Shown: one piece after another, positions 8,108 through 17,181 of the stretch
Layout of the letters: every line of letters begins with the position of its first letter
Position numbering within the stretch: the stretch's first letter is position 1
Assembly: GCF_900155435.1 (NCBI RefSeq)
Contig: NZ_LT700212.1
Span: forward strand, 872,844 to 936,843
DNA length: 64,000 nucleotides
Reading direction: 5' to 3'
Source of the DNA: Actinomyces provencensis
GTDB lineage: Bacteria > Actinomycetota > Actinomycetes > Actinomycetales > Actinomycetaceae
Notes under the pieces: generated by a model
Database searches by the model: none
The model's input: the letters and a program-made list of their open reading frames with translations, nothing else
Told to the model about the DNA's origin: nothing
Made by a program: the position numbers and the translations under genes

Positions 8108-8845
8108 TCACTCGACGGTCGCGAAGCGCGGCGACGAGGGCGTCACCACCGCGTCGATGACCACGTCCTCGCTCGGCTCGACGGCGACCTGCGCGCCGAG
8201 CAGACGCATCTGGGAGGCGGAGCCTCCCGCGATCTCGAGCGCCGGGGCGATGGTCGTGGAGTCCCCGATCACCTGCCAGGTGTACGGGGAGGTGATCGTC
8301 GTCCCGTCCACCACCACGGACCCGGTGTCGGAGGAGAACCAGGTCTGTGCGGTCAGTCTCACCCCGTTGAGGGAGACCGCCTCCGCGCCGGCATTGCGCA
8401 GCTCGCCCAGGGTCATGATGAACTGCGTCGCCGACAGCTTGCCCAGGGGATCGCGCACCGTCACCACCACTCCCTCGCCGTGGACGGCGACGGTCCCGGC
8501 GTTGATCCGTGACTGGACGAGGGCGTCCGCCGCAGCCTTCTCGGCCGCCTCGCGTTGGGATGCGGAGTCCTGGAGCTCGTTGAGCTGGGCGTTGAGGTCG
8601 CTGCGCTCCGAGCGGAGGTCGTCGGCCCGTGTCGTCAGCTCGTCCAGGAGCAGCACCAGGTCCTGCTCCCCCATGGTCTCGAGCGGATCCTCCTGCTGGG
8701 CACGCACCTGGGTCACCAGGGCGACGCCCAGCATCAGGCAGATGACCAGGAGCAGGGCATGGAGGGGGCGCGGCACCGCGAAGATCGCCTGCCAGGCGCG
8801 TCTCGGCAGGGAGGGCCGTTCCCGTGTCGGGGTCTCGTCGTCCAT
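8108..8845 (-). CDS. DUF881 membrane protein (second copy)
   Basis: A 245-residue protein with a cytoplasmic N-terminus, one membrane segment (PLHALLLVICLMLGVALVTQV, near residue 30), a coiled-coil stretch (LLLDELTTRADDLRSERSDLNAQLNELQDSASQREAAEKAA) and the extracytoplasmic DUF881 domain with GVVVTVRDPLG and ITSPYTWQVIGDSTTIAPAL. DUF881 proteins occur in pairs around the small basic protein and are suspected of acting at the division site, but their biochemistry is unknown. ATG 8845 is preferred (AAGG 10 nt upstream); GTG 8854, overlapping the previous stop, is possible. Confidence 0.88.
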   Translation of the reverse strand: MDDETPTRERPSLPRRAWQAIFAVPRPLHALLLVICLMLGVALVTQVRAQQEDPLETMGEQDLVLLLDELTTRADDLRSERSDLNAQLNELQDSASQREAAEKAAADALVQSRINAGTVAVHGEGVVVTVRDPLGKLSATQFIMTLGELRNAGAEAVSLNGVRLTAQTWFSSDTGSVVVDGTTITSPYTWQVIGDSTTIAPALEIAGGSASQMRLLGAQVAVEPSEDVVIDAVVTPSSPRFATVE

Positions 8846-8850
8846 GCCGG

Positions 8851-9183
8851 TCACGCCTTGAAGATCAGTCGGCGGATCGAGGCGGTGTTGGAGAAGATCC
8901 GGATCCCGAGGACCACCACGACGGCGGTGGTCATGGCCGAACCGACGCCCAGCTGGGCCCCGAGGAACACCAACAGGCAGGCCACCACCACGTTCCAGAA
9001 GAAGGACATGATGAAGACTCGGTCCGAGAAGACGCCCTCCAGCCAGGCGCGGGCCGCCCCGAAGAGGGCGTCGAGGCCGGCGACCACGGCGACGGGGAGG
9101 AAGGGCTGGAGCCACACCGGGACGGTGGGGTCCACGAGGAAACCGATGACGACTCCTGCGATGAGTCCGAGGACTGCGATCAC
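8851..9183 (-). CDS. sbp: Small basic protein Sbp (DUF1290)
   Basis: A 110-residue integral membrane protein with three or four hydrophobic segments: MIAVLGLIAGVVIGFLV, FLPVAVVAGLDALFGAARAWLEG, RVFIMSFFWNVVVACLLVFLGAQLGVG and TAVVVVLGIRIFSNTASIRRLIF. This is the DUF1290 signature, including the conserved DALFGAARAWLEG segment. The gene starts at GTG 9183, two bases after the upstream DUF881 stop, and is followed at once by the second DUF881 gene, the standard actinobacterial and firmicute arrangement. The precise function is unknown. Confidence 0.92.
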   Translation of the reverse strand: MIAVLGLIAGVVIGFLVDPTVPVWLQPFLPVAVVAGLDALFGAARAWLEGVFSDRVFIMSFFWNVVVACLLVFLGAQLGVGSAMTTAVVVVLGIRIFSNTASIRRLIFKA

Positions 9184-9184
9184 G

Positions 9185-10207
9185 TCAGCCTCCTGAGCTG
9201 TTCTGGTCGACGGGGAAGGAGTAGGTGGTCTTGGCCGGGTCGAGGGCCTCGAGGTGCAGGGACTTCGCGGACGAGGTGGACATCCGGATGCCGGAGACCG
9301 ACTGGAGTGCCGAGAGGTAGTCCCCCGTCGAGCCTCTCACGAGGCCCACGGAGAGCGCATCAGCATCCCCGATGGCCTCGATCCTGTAGGGGGACTGGAC
9401 GGCGGTGACATTGACCAGGATCGTGGAACCCGCGGTCCGCACGAAGGTCCCGGGTCCGATGCGGTGACCGTTGACGGAGATGGCCTCCGCGCCGGATCCC
9501 CACAGGGAGTTCAGGACCAGTCGGATGTCCTGGTCCCGGACCATCCCGGTGTTGCTGCGACCGTCCAGGGCGGTGCCACGTGCGTCCTGCAACGTCACGG
9601 TCAGCCCCGGACCCGTCACGGCCGTCACCGATGTGAGCAGGTCGGTGCCGGGGTCGTCGGTGCCACCTGACTGACCGGGCGTGCCCGAGAGCTCCTTGAC
9701 CTTCCGGGAGGTCTCGGCGACCTCTCCCTCCAGTCTGGTGACGGTGGCCTGCTGGGCCTGGGCCTGCTTGAGGAGGATCGCGCTGGTGTTCTCCGGGGCG
9801 GGGGTGCGCAGGGTGCGCACCGCCACCGTCGAGCCGATGCCGAGCACGACGGCCAGGACCAGGAGCAGGACCTTCGCCCAGGGGCCCGAGCCCTGTCCGT
9901 GTGGGTCCGTGGACTCGTAGGCGTGGTATCCGGCGTCGAGGGGGTTGCGGAGGAGATGGTTGAGCAGGGACATGGACGCCGCCGGGTCACCGGGGGTGGG
10001 CAGGCGTCCGTCGCCCGCCCTCGTGCCCCCGTCCCGGGTGGGTACGTACCCCTCGCCCGCCCTCGTGCCCCCCTCCCGTGCGCCTGCGTGCTCCTCGCCC
10101 GCGTCGCCCCGGGACGCAGCGGTGTCCGGTGCCCGGGGATCCTCGGGCGGCGCGGTGCCGTCGGCGCCCGGGTGACCGCTCCCCGCCCGCTCCCCGGGGC
10201 GCGTCAC
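9185..10207 (-). CDS. DUF881 membrane protein (first copy)
   Basis: A 340-residue DUF881 protein. A long low-complexity Gly/Arg/Pro/Thr-rich cytoplasmic N-terminus of ~100 residues precedes a membrane segment (WAKVLLLVLAVVLGIGSTVAV), a short coiled coil and the DUF881 domain (GPGLTVTLQDARG...NSLWGSGAEAISVNGHRIGPGT...QSPYRIEAIGDADALSVGL). GTG 10207 was chosen because a perfect AGGAGG lies 7 nt upstream and it overlaps the pepN stop (GTGA), showing translational coupling. The longer upstream frame is just shadow. The charged N-terminal repeats (EGGTRAGEG, DGGTRAGDG) are poorly conserved. Confidence 0.85.
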   Translation of the reverse strand: MTRPGERAGSGHPGADGTAPPEDPRAPDTAASRGDAGEEHAGAREGGTRAGEGYVPTRDGGTRAGDGRLPTPGDPAASMSLLNHLLRNPLDAGYHAYESTDPHGQGSGPWAKVLLLVLAVVLGIGSTVAVRTLRTPAPENTSAILLKQAQAQQATVTRLEGEVAETSRKVKELSGTPGQSGGTDDPGTDLLTSVTAVTGPGLTVTLQDARGTALDGRSNTGMVRDQDIRLVLNSLWGSGAEAISVNGHRIGPGTFVRTAGSTILVNVTAVQSPYRIEAIGDADALSVGLVRGSTGDYLSALQSVSGIRMSTSSAKSLHLEALDPAKTTYSFPVDQNSSGG

Positions 10208-13068
10208 GTCCACGCCTCCTGCACGCGCAGGGCGCGACCGAGGTCGTCGAGGTGCTCGAGCATGAGGCGTCGCAGTGCTCCCGGCGCCGACGCGTTCTCC
10301 TGCAGCCAGGACTCGGCCCGTTCCCACAGCCTGGTCGACCGTTCGGGTACGTCGATGTCGGCGTGCCCGGGGAACGCTCCACGCACGAAACGGATCCCCA
10401 TGCCGATCGAGTGGGTGGTCCAGAAGCCCAGCACCTCCTCGAAGAAGGCTCCGTCGAGCTCCGTTCCCTCCCAGGAGGAGTGGGTCAGTCCCCACAGGGT
10501 CGCGGAGAGTGCTTCGTTGGACAGCGCGCCCGAGAGGACCCGCTCCCAGGCGGCGGCCCTCGATGCAGCGTCGGGGAGGGCAGCGACCGAGCGGGCGTGC
10601 CAGGTCCGTGCCTCACCCGTCGCGGCCCCCTGCAGCCAGGAGTCCAGACGGTCGCGGTCCGCCCGGCCCACGGAGGCGAGGGCTGTGCGTGCCGACCAGG
10701 CGAGTTCGGGACCGACCTCCACTCCCGGGAGGGCGGCACCGGCGATCCGCTCCAGGACCTCGACGTCCGCAGGCGCCGGGTCGGGGGCACCGGTGGCGGT
10801 CAGCACCAGGAAGCGGGCCCAGGCACGAGCCCGGTCGGCCGGGAGCAGTGTGCTCCCGATCTGCTCCCGGGCGGTCGCCCCGGACGCCCCGCGGAGTCCG
10901 CCACGCCGCGATCCCCGGGTGTAGGTGTCCAGCGCGGCACCGGCCATCGCCAGGAGTCGCTCGGCCACGGCATCCGCGGTCTCCGACGCTGCCTGGGCCA
11001 GGACGGAGCGGACCAGGTCAGCAGGCCGGACCAGTCCGTCCCGCACCCCGTTCCAGAGGCTGGCCCACACCACCGCACGTGTCAACGGGTCCGGACAGGT
11101 CCCGATCGAGGCCAGTGCCGTCGCCGTGGAGCGTTCGTCCAGACGGGCGACCGCATAGGTGAGGTCCTCGTCATTGACCACCACCAGGTCGAGGTCGTCG
11201 AGCGCACCCGCCCGCGCGAGCACACCCTCCGTGTCGACGGGGGTCGAGCGGGCCTCGGTCCGCACGGGGAAACGGTGGGTGCGCTCCAGGGTCCGGTCGC
11301 GCAGCGCCCAGGTGGAGACCACGAGGCTGTGCGGGCGGAGCACGTCCTGGGCACCGACGGCCGGGGTCTGGACGAGGTCGAGGGACTCCACCACGCCCCC
11401 TTCACCTGCCCGCAGCCGGGCCTCGAGCACGGAGGGTCCGGTGGTGTGGAGCCAGGAGCGGTCCCAGGCGGAGAGGTCCAGCCCGGAGGAGCCCTCCAGC
11501 GCCGCCAGGAGGTCGGCCAGGGTCGCCGAGGAGAAGGCATGGTCGCGGAAGTAGCTGCGCGCCCCCGCGAAGAAGGCCTCCTCCCCCACCCAGGCGACCA
11601 ATTGCTTGAGGACGGCCGCCCCCTTGGCGTACGTGATCCCGTCGAAGTTGTTCCTCGCAGCGTCCAGGTCGGGCACGTCCGCGGCGATGGGATGGGTCGT
11701 GGGGTACTGGTCCTGCTCGTAGGCCCATGCCTTGCGGCCCACCGCGAAGGCCGCCCACTCCCCCGTGTAGGGGGTGGCGGTCGCCGCCGCGAGGGTGCCC
11801 TGGTGGTCGGCCAAGGACTCCTTGAGCCACAGGTCCCCCCACCAGGCGGGGGTGACCAGGTCCCCGAACCACATGTGGCACATCTCGTGGAGGATCGTGT
11901 TGGCCCGCCCCTGGCGCTGGGCGAAGGTCGGGACGTCACGCGAGAGGTAGTGCTCGTTGAAGGTCACGCAGCCGGGGTTCTCCATGGCCCCGAGGTTGTA
12001 CTCCGGGACGAACACCTGGTCGTACGTCCCCCAGGGGTAGGTGGTGCCGTAGCGGTGGTGGTAGAAGTCCAGGCCGGCCCGGGTGACGGCGAGGACGTCC
12101 TCGGAGTCCATGTGGGGGGCCAGGGCACGTCGGCACATGAGGCGCAGGGGCACCTCGACCGTGCGCCCGTCGGACCCCGGGCCGGTCGCGCCGCCCCGCC
12201 AGGTCCCGCCGTCGACGACGGCCCACTCCCCCGCCACCACTGCGGTGATGTAGCTGGACAGGGGCGGGGTGGGTGCGAAGTGGTGGGTGCGCACCGCCGG
12301 CCCGCCGTCTGAGGGGCTGTCTGTCGCCGGGTGCCCCTCCCCCGGACCTTCCCCCGCTCGGTCGGGGGTGGACGAGGGCGACTGCGCGGGAACCGCCGGG
12401 TCGGGGGTGGACGAGGGCGACTGCGCGGGAACCGCCGGGTCGGGGGTGGACGAGGGCGACTGCGCGGGAACCGCCGGATGCGTGAGCGCGGCGTCCACCG
12501 GATGCAGCTTCGCGGCGTCCGCCGTGCGGGTGGTGCCGGCACCGCTGGTCGGGAGGGGGGACCGGGACCCGGTGAGCTCCTCCCCGTTGGAGGCGACGAC
12601 CCACCCCTCGGGGGCGGTGACGTGGAACGTCCAGCGCGCCTTGAGGTCGGGTTGGTCGAAGCAGGGCCACGCGCGCCGGGCGTCGGCGGGCTCGAACTGG
12701 GTGTAGAGGTAGGTACGCGAGTCCTCCGGGTCGACGTAGCGGTGGAGGCCCTCGCCCGTGCGTGAGTACTCACACCGTGCCCGGACCTCGAGCTCCACGG
12801 GACGCCCGACGGGGAGGTCCCGCAGCCACAGGCGCGCTCCGTCGTGCTCGACGCGCCGGGGCACCCCGTCGACGAGCAGCTCCTCAACCCTCCCGATGAC
12901 GTCGAGGAAGGTCTCGGCCCCCGACACCGTGAGCGTGAGGACGCTGGTCACGGGGAAGGTGGGGGAACCCGTGTCACCGGCCGCGGACAGGTCGAGGCGC
13001 ACGTCGACGGATTGCAGGTCGACCAGTGCCGAGCGCGCGGCGGCATCCGTGCGGGTGAGGGAGTACAT
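10204..13068 (-). CDS. pepN: Aminopeptidase N (M1 metallopeptidase)
   Basis: A 954-residue M1-family aminopeptidase. NLGAMENPG (near residue 358) is the exopeptidase motif and HEMCHMWFGDLVTPAWWGDLWLKES (near 393) is the HExxH-18-E zinc site. Length exceeds the usual ~850 residues because a low-complexity insert (about residues 190-260) contains three exact 13-residue repeats and splits the N-terminal domain. The remainder follows the ERAP-like C-terminal helical domain. It probably acts in the cytosol in peptide turnover. The ATG lies 6 nt after a TAGAAT box, so a leaderless message is likely. It is first in the leftward operon, coupled to DUF881. Confidence 0.93.
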   Translation of the reverse strand: MYSLTRTDAAARSALVDLQSVDVRLDLSAAGDTGSPTFPVTSVLTLTVSGAETFLDVIGRVEELLVDGVPRRVEHDGARLWLRDLPVGRPVELEVRARCEYSRTGEGLHRYVDPEDSRTYLYTQFEPADARRAWPCFDQPDLKARWTFHVTAPEGWVVASNGEELTGSRSPLPTSGAGTTRTADAAKLHPVDAALTHPAVPAQSPSSTPDPAVPAQSPSSTPDPAVPAQSPSSTPDRAGEGPGEGHPATDSPSDGGPAVRTHHFAPTPPLSSYITAVVAGEWAVVDGGTWRGGATGPGSDGRTVEVPLRLMCRRALAPHMDSEDVLAVTRAGLDFYHHRYGTTYPWGTYDQVFVPEYNLGAMENPGCVTFNEHYLSRDVPTFAQRQGRANTILHEMCHMWFGDLVTPAWWGDLWLKESLADHQGTLAAATATPYTGEWAAFAVGRKAWAYEQDQYPTTHPIAADVPDLDAARNNFDGITYAKGAAVLKQLVAWVGEEAFFAGARSYFRDHAFSSATLADLLAALEGSSGLDLSAWDRSWLHTTGPSVLEARLRAGEGGVVESLDLVQTPAVGAQDVLRPHSLVVSTWALRDRTLERTHRFPVRTEARSTPVDTEGVLARAGALDDLDLVVVNDEDLTYAVARLDERSTATALASIGTCPDPLTRAVVWASLWNGVRDGLVRPADLVRSVLAQAASETADAVAERLLAMAGAALDTYTRGSRRGGLRGASGATAREQIGSTLLPADRARAWARFLVLTATGAPDPAPADVEVLERIAGAALPGVEVGPELAWSARTALASVGRADRDRLDSWLQGAATGEARTWHARSVAALPDAASRAAAWERVLSGALSNEALSATLWGLTHSSWEGTELDGAFFEEVLGFWTTHSIGMGIRFVRGAFPGHADIDVPERSTRLWERAESWLQENASAPGALRRLMLEHLDDLGRALRVQEAWT
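12361..12477. repeat. Three exact 39-bp tandem repeats inside pepN
   Basis: Units at 12361-12399, 12400-12438 and 12439-12477 are identical at the DNA level and encode DPAVPAQSPSSTP three times in PepN. A degenerate unit precedes them (LTHPAVPAQSP continuing into the array). Exact identity points to recent slippage-type expansion, and copy number may vary between strains. The frame is kept, so length changes would alter only the linker-like insert. Confidence 0.95.
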
Positions 13069-13074
13069 GTCCCG

Positions 13075-13166
13075 ATTCTATGAGGTCGTGCGCCGGGCGC
13101 CTCCCGGACCACCCCGTGACGCACACGGGTGAGGTTCCACGCTCCCGCGCGGCGCGCGGCTACAGT
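13075..13166. promoter_or_regulatory. Divergent pepN / murE-like promoter region
   Basis: On the minus strand TAGAAT (plus-strand 13075-13080) ends 6 nt before the pepN ATG. On the plus strand TACAGT (13161-13166) ends 7 nt before the murE-like ATG. Both match the TANNNT -10 box spaced for transcription starting at the start codon. No clear -35 hexamers or ribosome-binding sites are visible in the 105-bp gap, which supports leaderless starts in both directions. Confidence 0.55.
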
Positions 13167-13173
13167 GTCCGCC

Positions 13174-14751
13174 ATGACCTCGGTTGCCGACATCCGTCCC
13201 CACGTCACGCCCATGCCGTTCTCGCGCGCACTGGAGGATGTGGAAGTGCTCGAGTGGGTTACCGCGGGGACCGCAGCGGCGGCCGCGCAGTCGACACCCG
13301 TCAGCGGTGTGACCGTCTCGAACCGCGACCTGGCACAGGGATGGATCTTCGTGGCCGTCCCCGGCCTCACCCAGCACGGGATCCGCTTCGCCCCCGCAGC
13401 AGCCGGGGCCGGGGCCGTCGCGGTTCTCACGGATCCCGAGGGGGCGCGTCTGTCCCGGGAGCTGCAGGTGGACCTGCCGCTGGCCGTGGTCGCGGATCCG
13501 CGCGCGGCCGCACCACTGGTGGCGGCCACGGTCTACGGTCATCCCGCCGAGCACCTGACGACCATGGCCGTGACGGGGACGAACGGCAAGACCACGACCA
13601 CGTACCTCATGCGCGCGGCCCTGTGGGCCGCGCATCCCCGCCCGGCCATGTGCAACTCCGTCGAACTGGTGGTCGGCGACGTGCACGTGGCCGCCGAGCG
13701 CACCACCGCAGAGGCCCCCGTGATCGAGAGGGTCCTCGCCCTGGCGCAGCAGGAAGGGCTGGGGGCCGCCGTGGTGGAGACCTCCGCCCATGCACTGAGC
13801 CTCAACCGGGTCGACGGCATCGTCTTCGACGTCGCGGCATTCACCAACCTGCAGCACGACCACCTCGACTACTACGGCGACATGGAGCACTACTTCGAGG
13901 CGAAGAGGATCCTCTTCACCCCGGCGCACTGCCGCCAGGGTGTGGTCTGCGTCGACGACGAGTGGGGACGTCGACTGGCCACGGAGGCCGAGGTCCCCGT
14001 GGTGACCGTCTCCGCCCTGACCGACACGCCTGCGGACTGGAGCGTCCGCGACGTCCACCGGGAAGGTGACTCCGCCCGCACCACCTTCACCCTGGTGGAC
14101 CCGGACGGGGTCGGCCACGAGGTGCGCTGCCCACTCCTCGGCGAGGTGAACGTCCAGAACTGCGCCCTCGCCGTGGTGAGCGCCGTCCGTCTGGGCCTGG
14201 ACGTCGATGACGTCATCCCTGCGGTGGAGGCCTGCGAGCCGGTCCCGGGGCGCATGGTGGAGGTCAATCCCGTCCACCCGGGCCAACCCCTGGTGGTCGT
14301 CGACTACGCCTACACCCCCGAGGCCCTCGAATGGTCCCTGGGGACGGCCAGGGGGCTGGTCGGCGGGCGCGTGTGCGTGGTCTTCGGTTCCGAGGGGGAT
14401 CGCGACGCCTCGAAACGGGAGGACGTGGGCTCCGTCGCCGCACGCTGCGCCGACACCCTCTGGGTGACGGATGAGAGTCCTCGGGACGAGGACCCCCAGG
14501 CGATCCGGGACCAGCTCCTGACGGGCATCCGGCGGGTCCGGCCGGGAATGGAGCACGTCACCGAGGTGACCACCTGCCGACGCGACGCGGTGCGCAGGGC
14601 GATCCTCGACGCGGGACCGGAGGACGTCGTCATGGTGACGGGCAAGGGGGCCGAGCCCTACCAGATCATCCAGGGCATCGAACACGCCTACAACGACGTG
14701 CCCGTCGCCCGTGAGGTGCTCGCGCAGGACCCCCGCGTGCACGCCGTCTGA
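13174..14751 (+). CDS. Mur ligase family protein, divergent MurE type
   Basis: A 525-residue Mur ligase: N-terminal UDP-binding domain (AQGWIFVAVPGLTQHGIRFAPAA), ATP loop TGTNGKTTTTYL near residue 133, FTNLQHDHLDYYGDMEHYFEAKRILF with the carbamylated-Lys position, and C-terminal VDYAYTPEALEWSL and GKGAEPYQII. MurE adds the third stem-peptide residue to UDP-MurNAc-L-Ala-D-Glu. Several hallmark residues deviate: DYAYTP for DYAHTP, VETSAHAL for VEVSSHAL, TTAEA for TTPEA, and TDESPR where DAP-adding enzymes have DNPR. It stands alone outside the dcw cluster, next to pepN and der. It may be a paralog with another amino-acid specificity (L-Lys, L-Orn) or another substrate. Confidence 0.82.
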   Translation: MTSVADIRPHVTPMPFSRALEDVEVLEWVTAGTAAAAAQSTPVSGVTVSNRDLAQGWIFVAVPGLTQHGIRFAPAAAGAGAVAVLTDPEGARLSRELQVDLPLAVVADPRAAAPLVAATVYGHPAEHLTTMAVTGTNGKTTTTYLMRAALWAAHPRPAMCNSVELVVGDVHVAAERTTAEAPVIERVLALAQQEGLGAAVVETSAHALSLNRVDGIVFDVAAFTNLQHDHLDYYGDMEHYFEAKRILFTPAHCRQGVVCVDDEWGRRLATEAEVPVVTVSALTDTPADWSVRDVHREGDSARTTFTLVDPDGVGHEVRCPLLGEVNVQNCALAVVSAVRLGLDVDDVIPAVEACEPVPGRMVEVNPVHPGQPLVVVDYAYTPEALEWSLGTARGLVGGRVCVVFGSEGDRDASKREDVGSVAARCADTLWVTDESPRDEDPQAIRDQLLTGIRRVRPGMEHVTEVTTCRRDAVRRAILDAGPEDVVMVTGKGAEPYQIIQGIEHAYNDVPVAREVLAQDPRVHAV

Positions 14752-14842
14752 CGGCAGGTCACGACCCTCCTTCCGCGTGACACTGGGCACCCCGGGGTCA
14801 ACGGTCGGGCACCGGTGGCGACCGCGCCCGTAGGATTGGGCC

Positions 14843-16390
14843 GTGACTGACGACGAGACGACGAACCTCCTGCACGGAGACGGCACGCCCACCGGGGCGG
14901 ATACCGGGACCATCCCCGGGGCGGACCCGCGGAGCGAGACGCTGGAGGGCCCCGAGGCGGAGGCCCGCGCACGCACCATGCGGGCCGGGTTGGATGCCTA
15001 CGAGCTCGACGAGGAGGACCTCGCCCTCCTCGAGGGCGGTGAGGTGGAGGCCGTCGGTCCGACCGCACCCGCCGGCCTGCCCGTCCTCGCAGTGGTCGGT
15101 CGCCCCAATGTCGGGAAGTCGACGTTGGTCAACAGGATCCTCGGTCGGCGCGAGGCCGTCGTGCAGGACACCCCCGGTGTCACCCGCGACCGGGTCTCCT
15201 ACCCTGCGGAGTGGGCCGGGCGCGACTTCACCCTGGTCGACACCGGTGGGTGGGAGGTCGACGTGCGCGGCCTCGACCGCTCCGTCGCGGACCAGGCCGA
15301 GGTGGCGGTGGAGATGGCCGACGCCGTCCTGCTGGTCGTCGATGCCAATGTCGGGGTGACCGCCACCGATGAGCGGATCGTGGAGATGCTGCGGCGCTCC
15401 GGTCGCCCGGTGGTGCTCGCCGCGAACAAGGTCGACTCCCGCGTCCAGGAGGCCGACGCCACCTACCTGTGGGCACTCGGACTCGGTGAGCCCCACCCGG
15501 TCTCCGCCCTCCACGGCCGCGGGACCGGGGACCTGCTCGACGCGGTCCTCGAGGTGCTCCCGGAGCACTCCCGGGTGGCCCGCCCCCGCCCGGCCGGCGG
15601 ACCCCGACGGGTCGCACTGGTGGGCCGACCCAATGTCGGGAAGTCCTCCCTGCTCAACGCCCTGGCGGGCTCCGAGCGCGTGGTCGTCAACGAGTTGGCG
15701 GGCACGACCCGCGACCCGGTCGACGAGCTCGTGGAGCTCGACGGGAAGGAGTGGTGGTTCGTCGACACCGCCGGGGTCCGGCGCAAGATGCACCGCACCA
15801 CGGGCGCCGACTACTACGCCTCGATCCGCACCCAGGCCGCCATCGAGAAGGCCGAGGTGGCCCTCGTGCTCCTCGACGCCTCGGAGGCGATGACCGAGCA
15901 GGACGTCCGTGTCGTCCAGCAGGTGGTGGACGCGGGCCGCGCACTGGTCATCGTCAACAACAAGTGGGACCTCGTCGACGAGGAACGCCAGTCGGAGCTG
16001 CGCGCCGAGCAGGAGCGGGACCTGGTGCAGGTCCAGTGGGCGCCGCGCATCAACCTCTCCGCACTCACCGCCTGGCACACGAACCGCATCACGCGCGCCC
16101 TGGAGACCGCCCTGGAGGGGTGGGGCACCCGCATCCCCACGGGGAAGCTCAACGCGTTCCTCGGCCAGCTCGTCGCCGCCCACCCGCACCCCCTGCGCGG
16201 CGGGAAGCAACCGCGGATCCTCTTCGCCACCCAGGTGTCCACCAGGCCACCGCGCTTCGTGCTCTTCACGACGGGGTTCCTGGACCCCGCCTACCGCCGC
16301 TTCATCGAGCGACGCCTGCGCGAGGACTTCGGGTTCGTGGGCTCCCCCATCCAGCTCTCGGTGCGTGTGCGGGAGCGCCGCCGCCGCTGA
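14843..16390 (+). CDS. der: Ribosome-assembly GTPase Der (EngA)
   Basis: A 515-residue double GTPase needed for 50S subunit maturation. The first G domain starts [11 protein letters not shown] near residue 84, with DTPGVTRDR and DTGGW; its NKxD is AANKVDS. The second starts [11 protein letters not shown] near residue 258, with [16 protein letters not shown] and NNKWD. The C-terminal KH-like domain ends [16 protein letters not shown]. An acidic N-terminal extension of ~75 residues is usual in actinobacterial Der. GTG start 14843 follows a TAGGAT box by 6 nt, suggesting a leaderless transcript. Actinobacterial der is often beside cmk; that gene is not adjacent here. Confidence 0.96.
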   Translation: MTDDETTNLLHGDGTPTGADTGTIPGADPRSETLEGPEAEARARTMRAGLDAYELDEEDLALLEGGEVEAVGPTAPAGLPVLAVVGRPNVGKSTLVNRILGRREAVVQDTPGVTRDRVSYPAEWAGRDFTLVDTGGWEVDVRGLDRSVADQAEVAVEMADAVLLVVDANVGVTATDERIVEMLRRSGRPVVLAANKVDSRVQEADATYLWALGLGEPHPVSALHGRGTGDLLDAVLEVLPEHSRVARPRPAGGPRRVALVGRPNVGKSSLLNALAGSERVVVNELAGTTRDPVDELVELDGKEWWFVDTAGVRRKMHRTTGADYYASIRTQAAIEKAEVALVLLDASEAMTEQDVRVVQQVVDAGRALVIVNNKWDLVDEERQSELRAEQERDLVQVQWAPRINLSALTAWHTNRITRALETALEGWGTRIPTGKLNAFLGQLVAAHPHPLRGGKQPRILFATQVSTRPPRFVLFTTGFLDPAYRRFIERRLREDFGFVGSPIQLSVRVRERRRR

Positions 16391-16420
16391 GGCGACAGCG
16401 GCCCGCGCGCCGACACCACC

Positions 16421-16440
16421 CGGGTCCCGTCGCGGACCCG
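16421..16440. terminator. Hairpin between convergent der and marC
   Basis: CGGGTCC (16421-16427) and GGACCCG (16434-16440) form a 7-bp perfect stem around a 6-nt loop in the 52-bp gap between the der and marC-type stop codons. The position suits a bidirectional terminator, but no T-run follows on either strand, so this is a moderate call. Confidence 0.5.
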
Positions 16441-16442
16441 CC

Positions 16443-17060
16443 TCAGAGCTTGAGGGCCTGGATCCCGTGGACGCCCAGCTCCACCCCGATGACGAGGATC
16501 AGGAAGCCCATCACACGGGTCATGGCACCGGTGCCCGTGGGTCCCATGCGGTCCACCAGCGGGGTGCCCCACCGCAGCGTGACACCGATGAGGACACTGA
16601 TCACCAGGATGCCCAGGACGATCCCGGCGCGTGCCTCGGCTCCCGGGTGGCGTGCGGCCAGGGCGATGACCACACCGATCGCGCCGGGGCCGGCGATGAG
16701 TGGCAGTGCCATCGGCGAGAAGGAGATGTCGGGCTTGGAGCGGGCGTGCTGCTGTTCGGGGGAGTTCATCTGTTCGCTCGGGACGAGCATCCGGAAGCCG
16801 GCGTGCCCCACGACGATCGCGCCGGCGATCTGCAGTGACGCCAGGGAGACCCCCAGCGCGTTGAGCAGGAGCATCCCCAGCAGGGCGAAGACCACGAGGA
16901 CCGCCGCGACGTCGACGGCGGTGCGCCAGGCCTGGCGACGCACGCGCCCGGGTTCCTGACCGGCGGTGAGCGCGGCGAAGGTGGCCACGGCACCCAGGGG
17001 ATTCGTGATGGGCAGCAGGGCGGCGAAGGTCGCGGTGAGCACGGCGAGCAGTCCGCTCAT
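16443..17060 (-). CDS. MarC-family integral membrane protein
   Basis: A 205-residue membrane protein with six hydrophobic segments. It carries the UPF0056/MarC signature: LPITNPLGAVATFAALT near the N-terminus and MALPLIAGPGAIGVVIALA in the middle (the duplicated NP/GP half motifs). MarC was once linked to multiple antibiotic resistance, but that was not confirmed; the transported substrate is unknown. It lies tail-to-tail with der and upstream of nothing coupled, the DedA gene being a separate unit 120 bp away. Confidence 0.92.
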   Translation of the reverse strand: MSGLLAVLTATFAALLPITNPLGAVATFAALTAGQEPGRVRRQAWRTAVDVAAVLVVFALLGMLLLNALGVSLASLQIAGAIVVGHAGFRMLVPSEQMNSPEQQHARSKPDISFSPMALPLIAGPGAIGVVIALAARHPGAEARAGIVLGILVISVLIGVTLRWGTPLVDRMGPTGTGAMTRVMGFLILVIGVELGVHGIQALKL

Positions 17061-17181
17061 GCCCGCTCCCCGGGACCGCTGGGACGGGCTCCGCGACTGG
17101 TGCCGGTGGTCGTGCGTGGGGCCATGGGTTCCTCCCGAGGTGTCGGGGACTGCTCCCCTCCATCATGCCCCAGGCGGGCCG

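Noticed and set aside
10078-12312. 744-codon plus-strand ORF opposite pepN
   Set aside because: Antisense shadow of the M1 peptidase gene.
12361-12477. Repeat array as CRISPR
   Set aside because: Units are directly abutting with no spacers and lie in the pepN coding frame.
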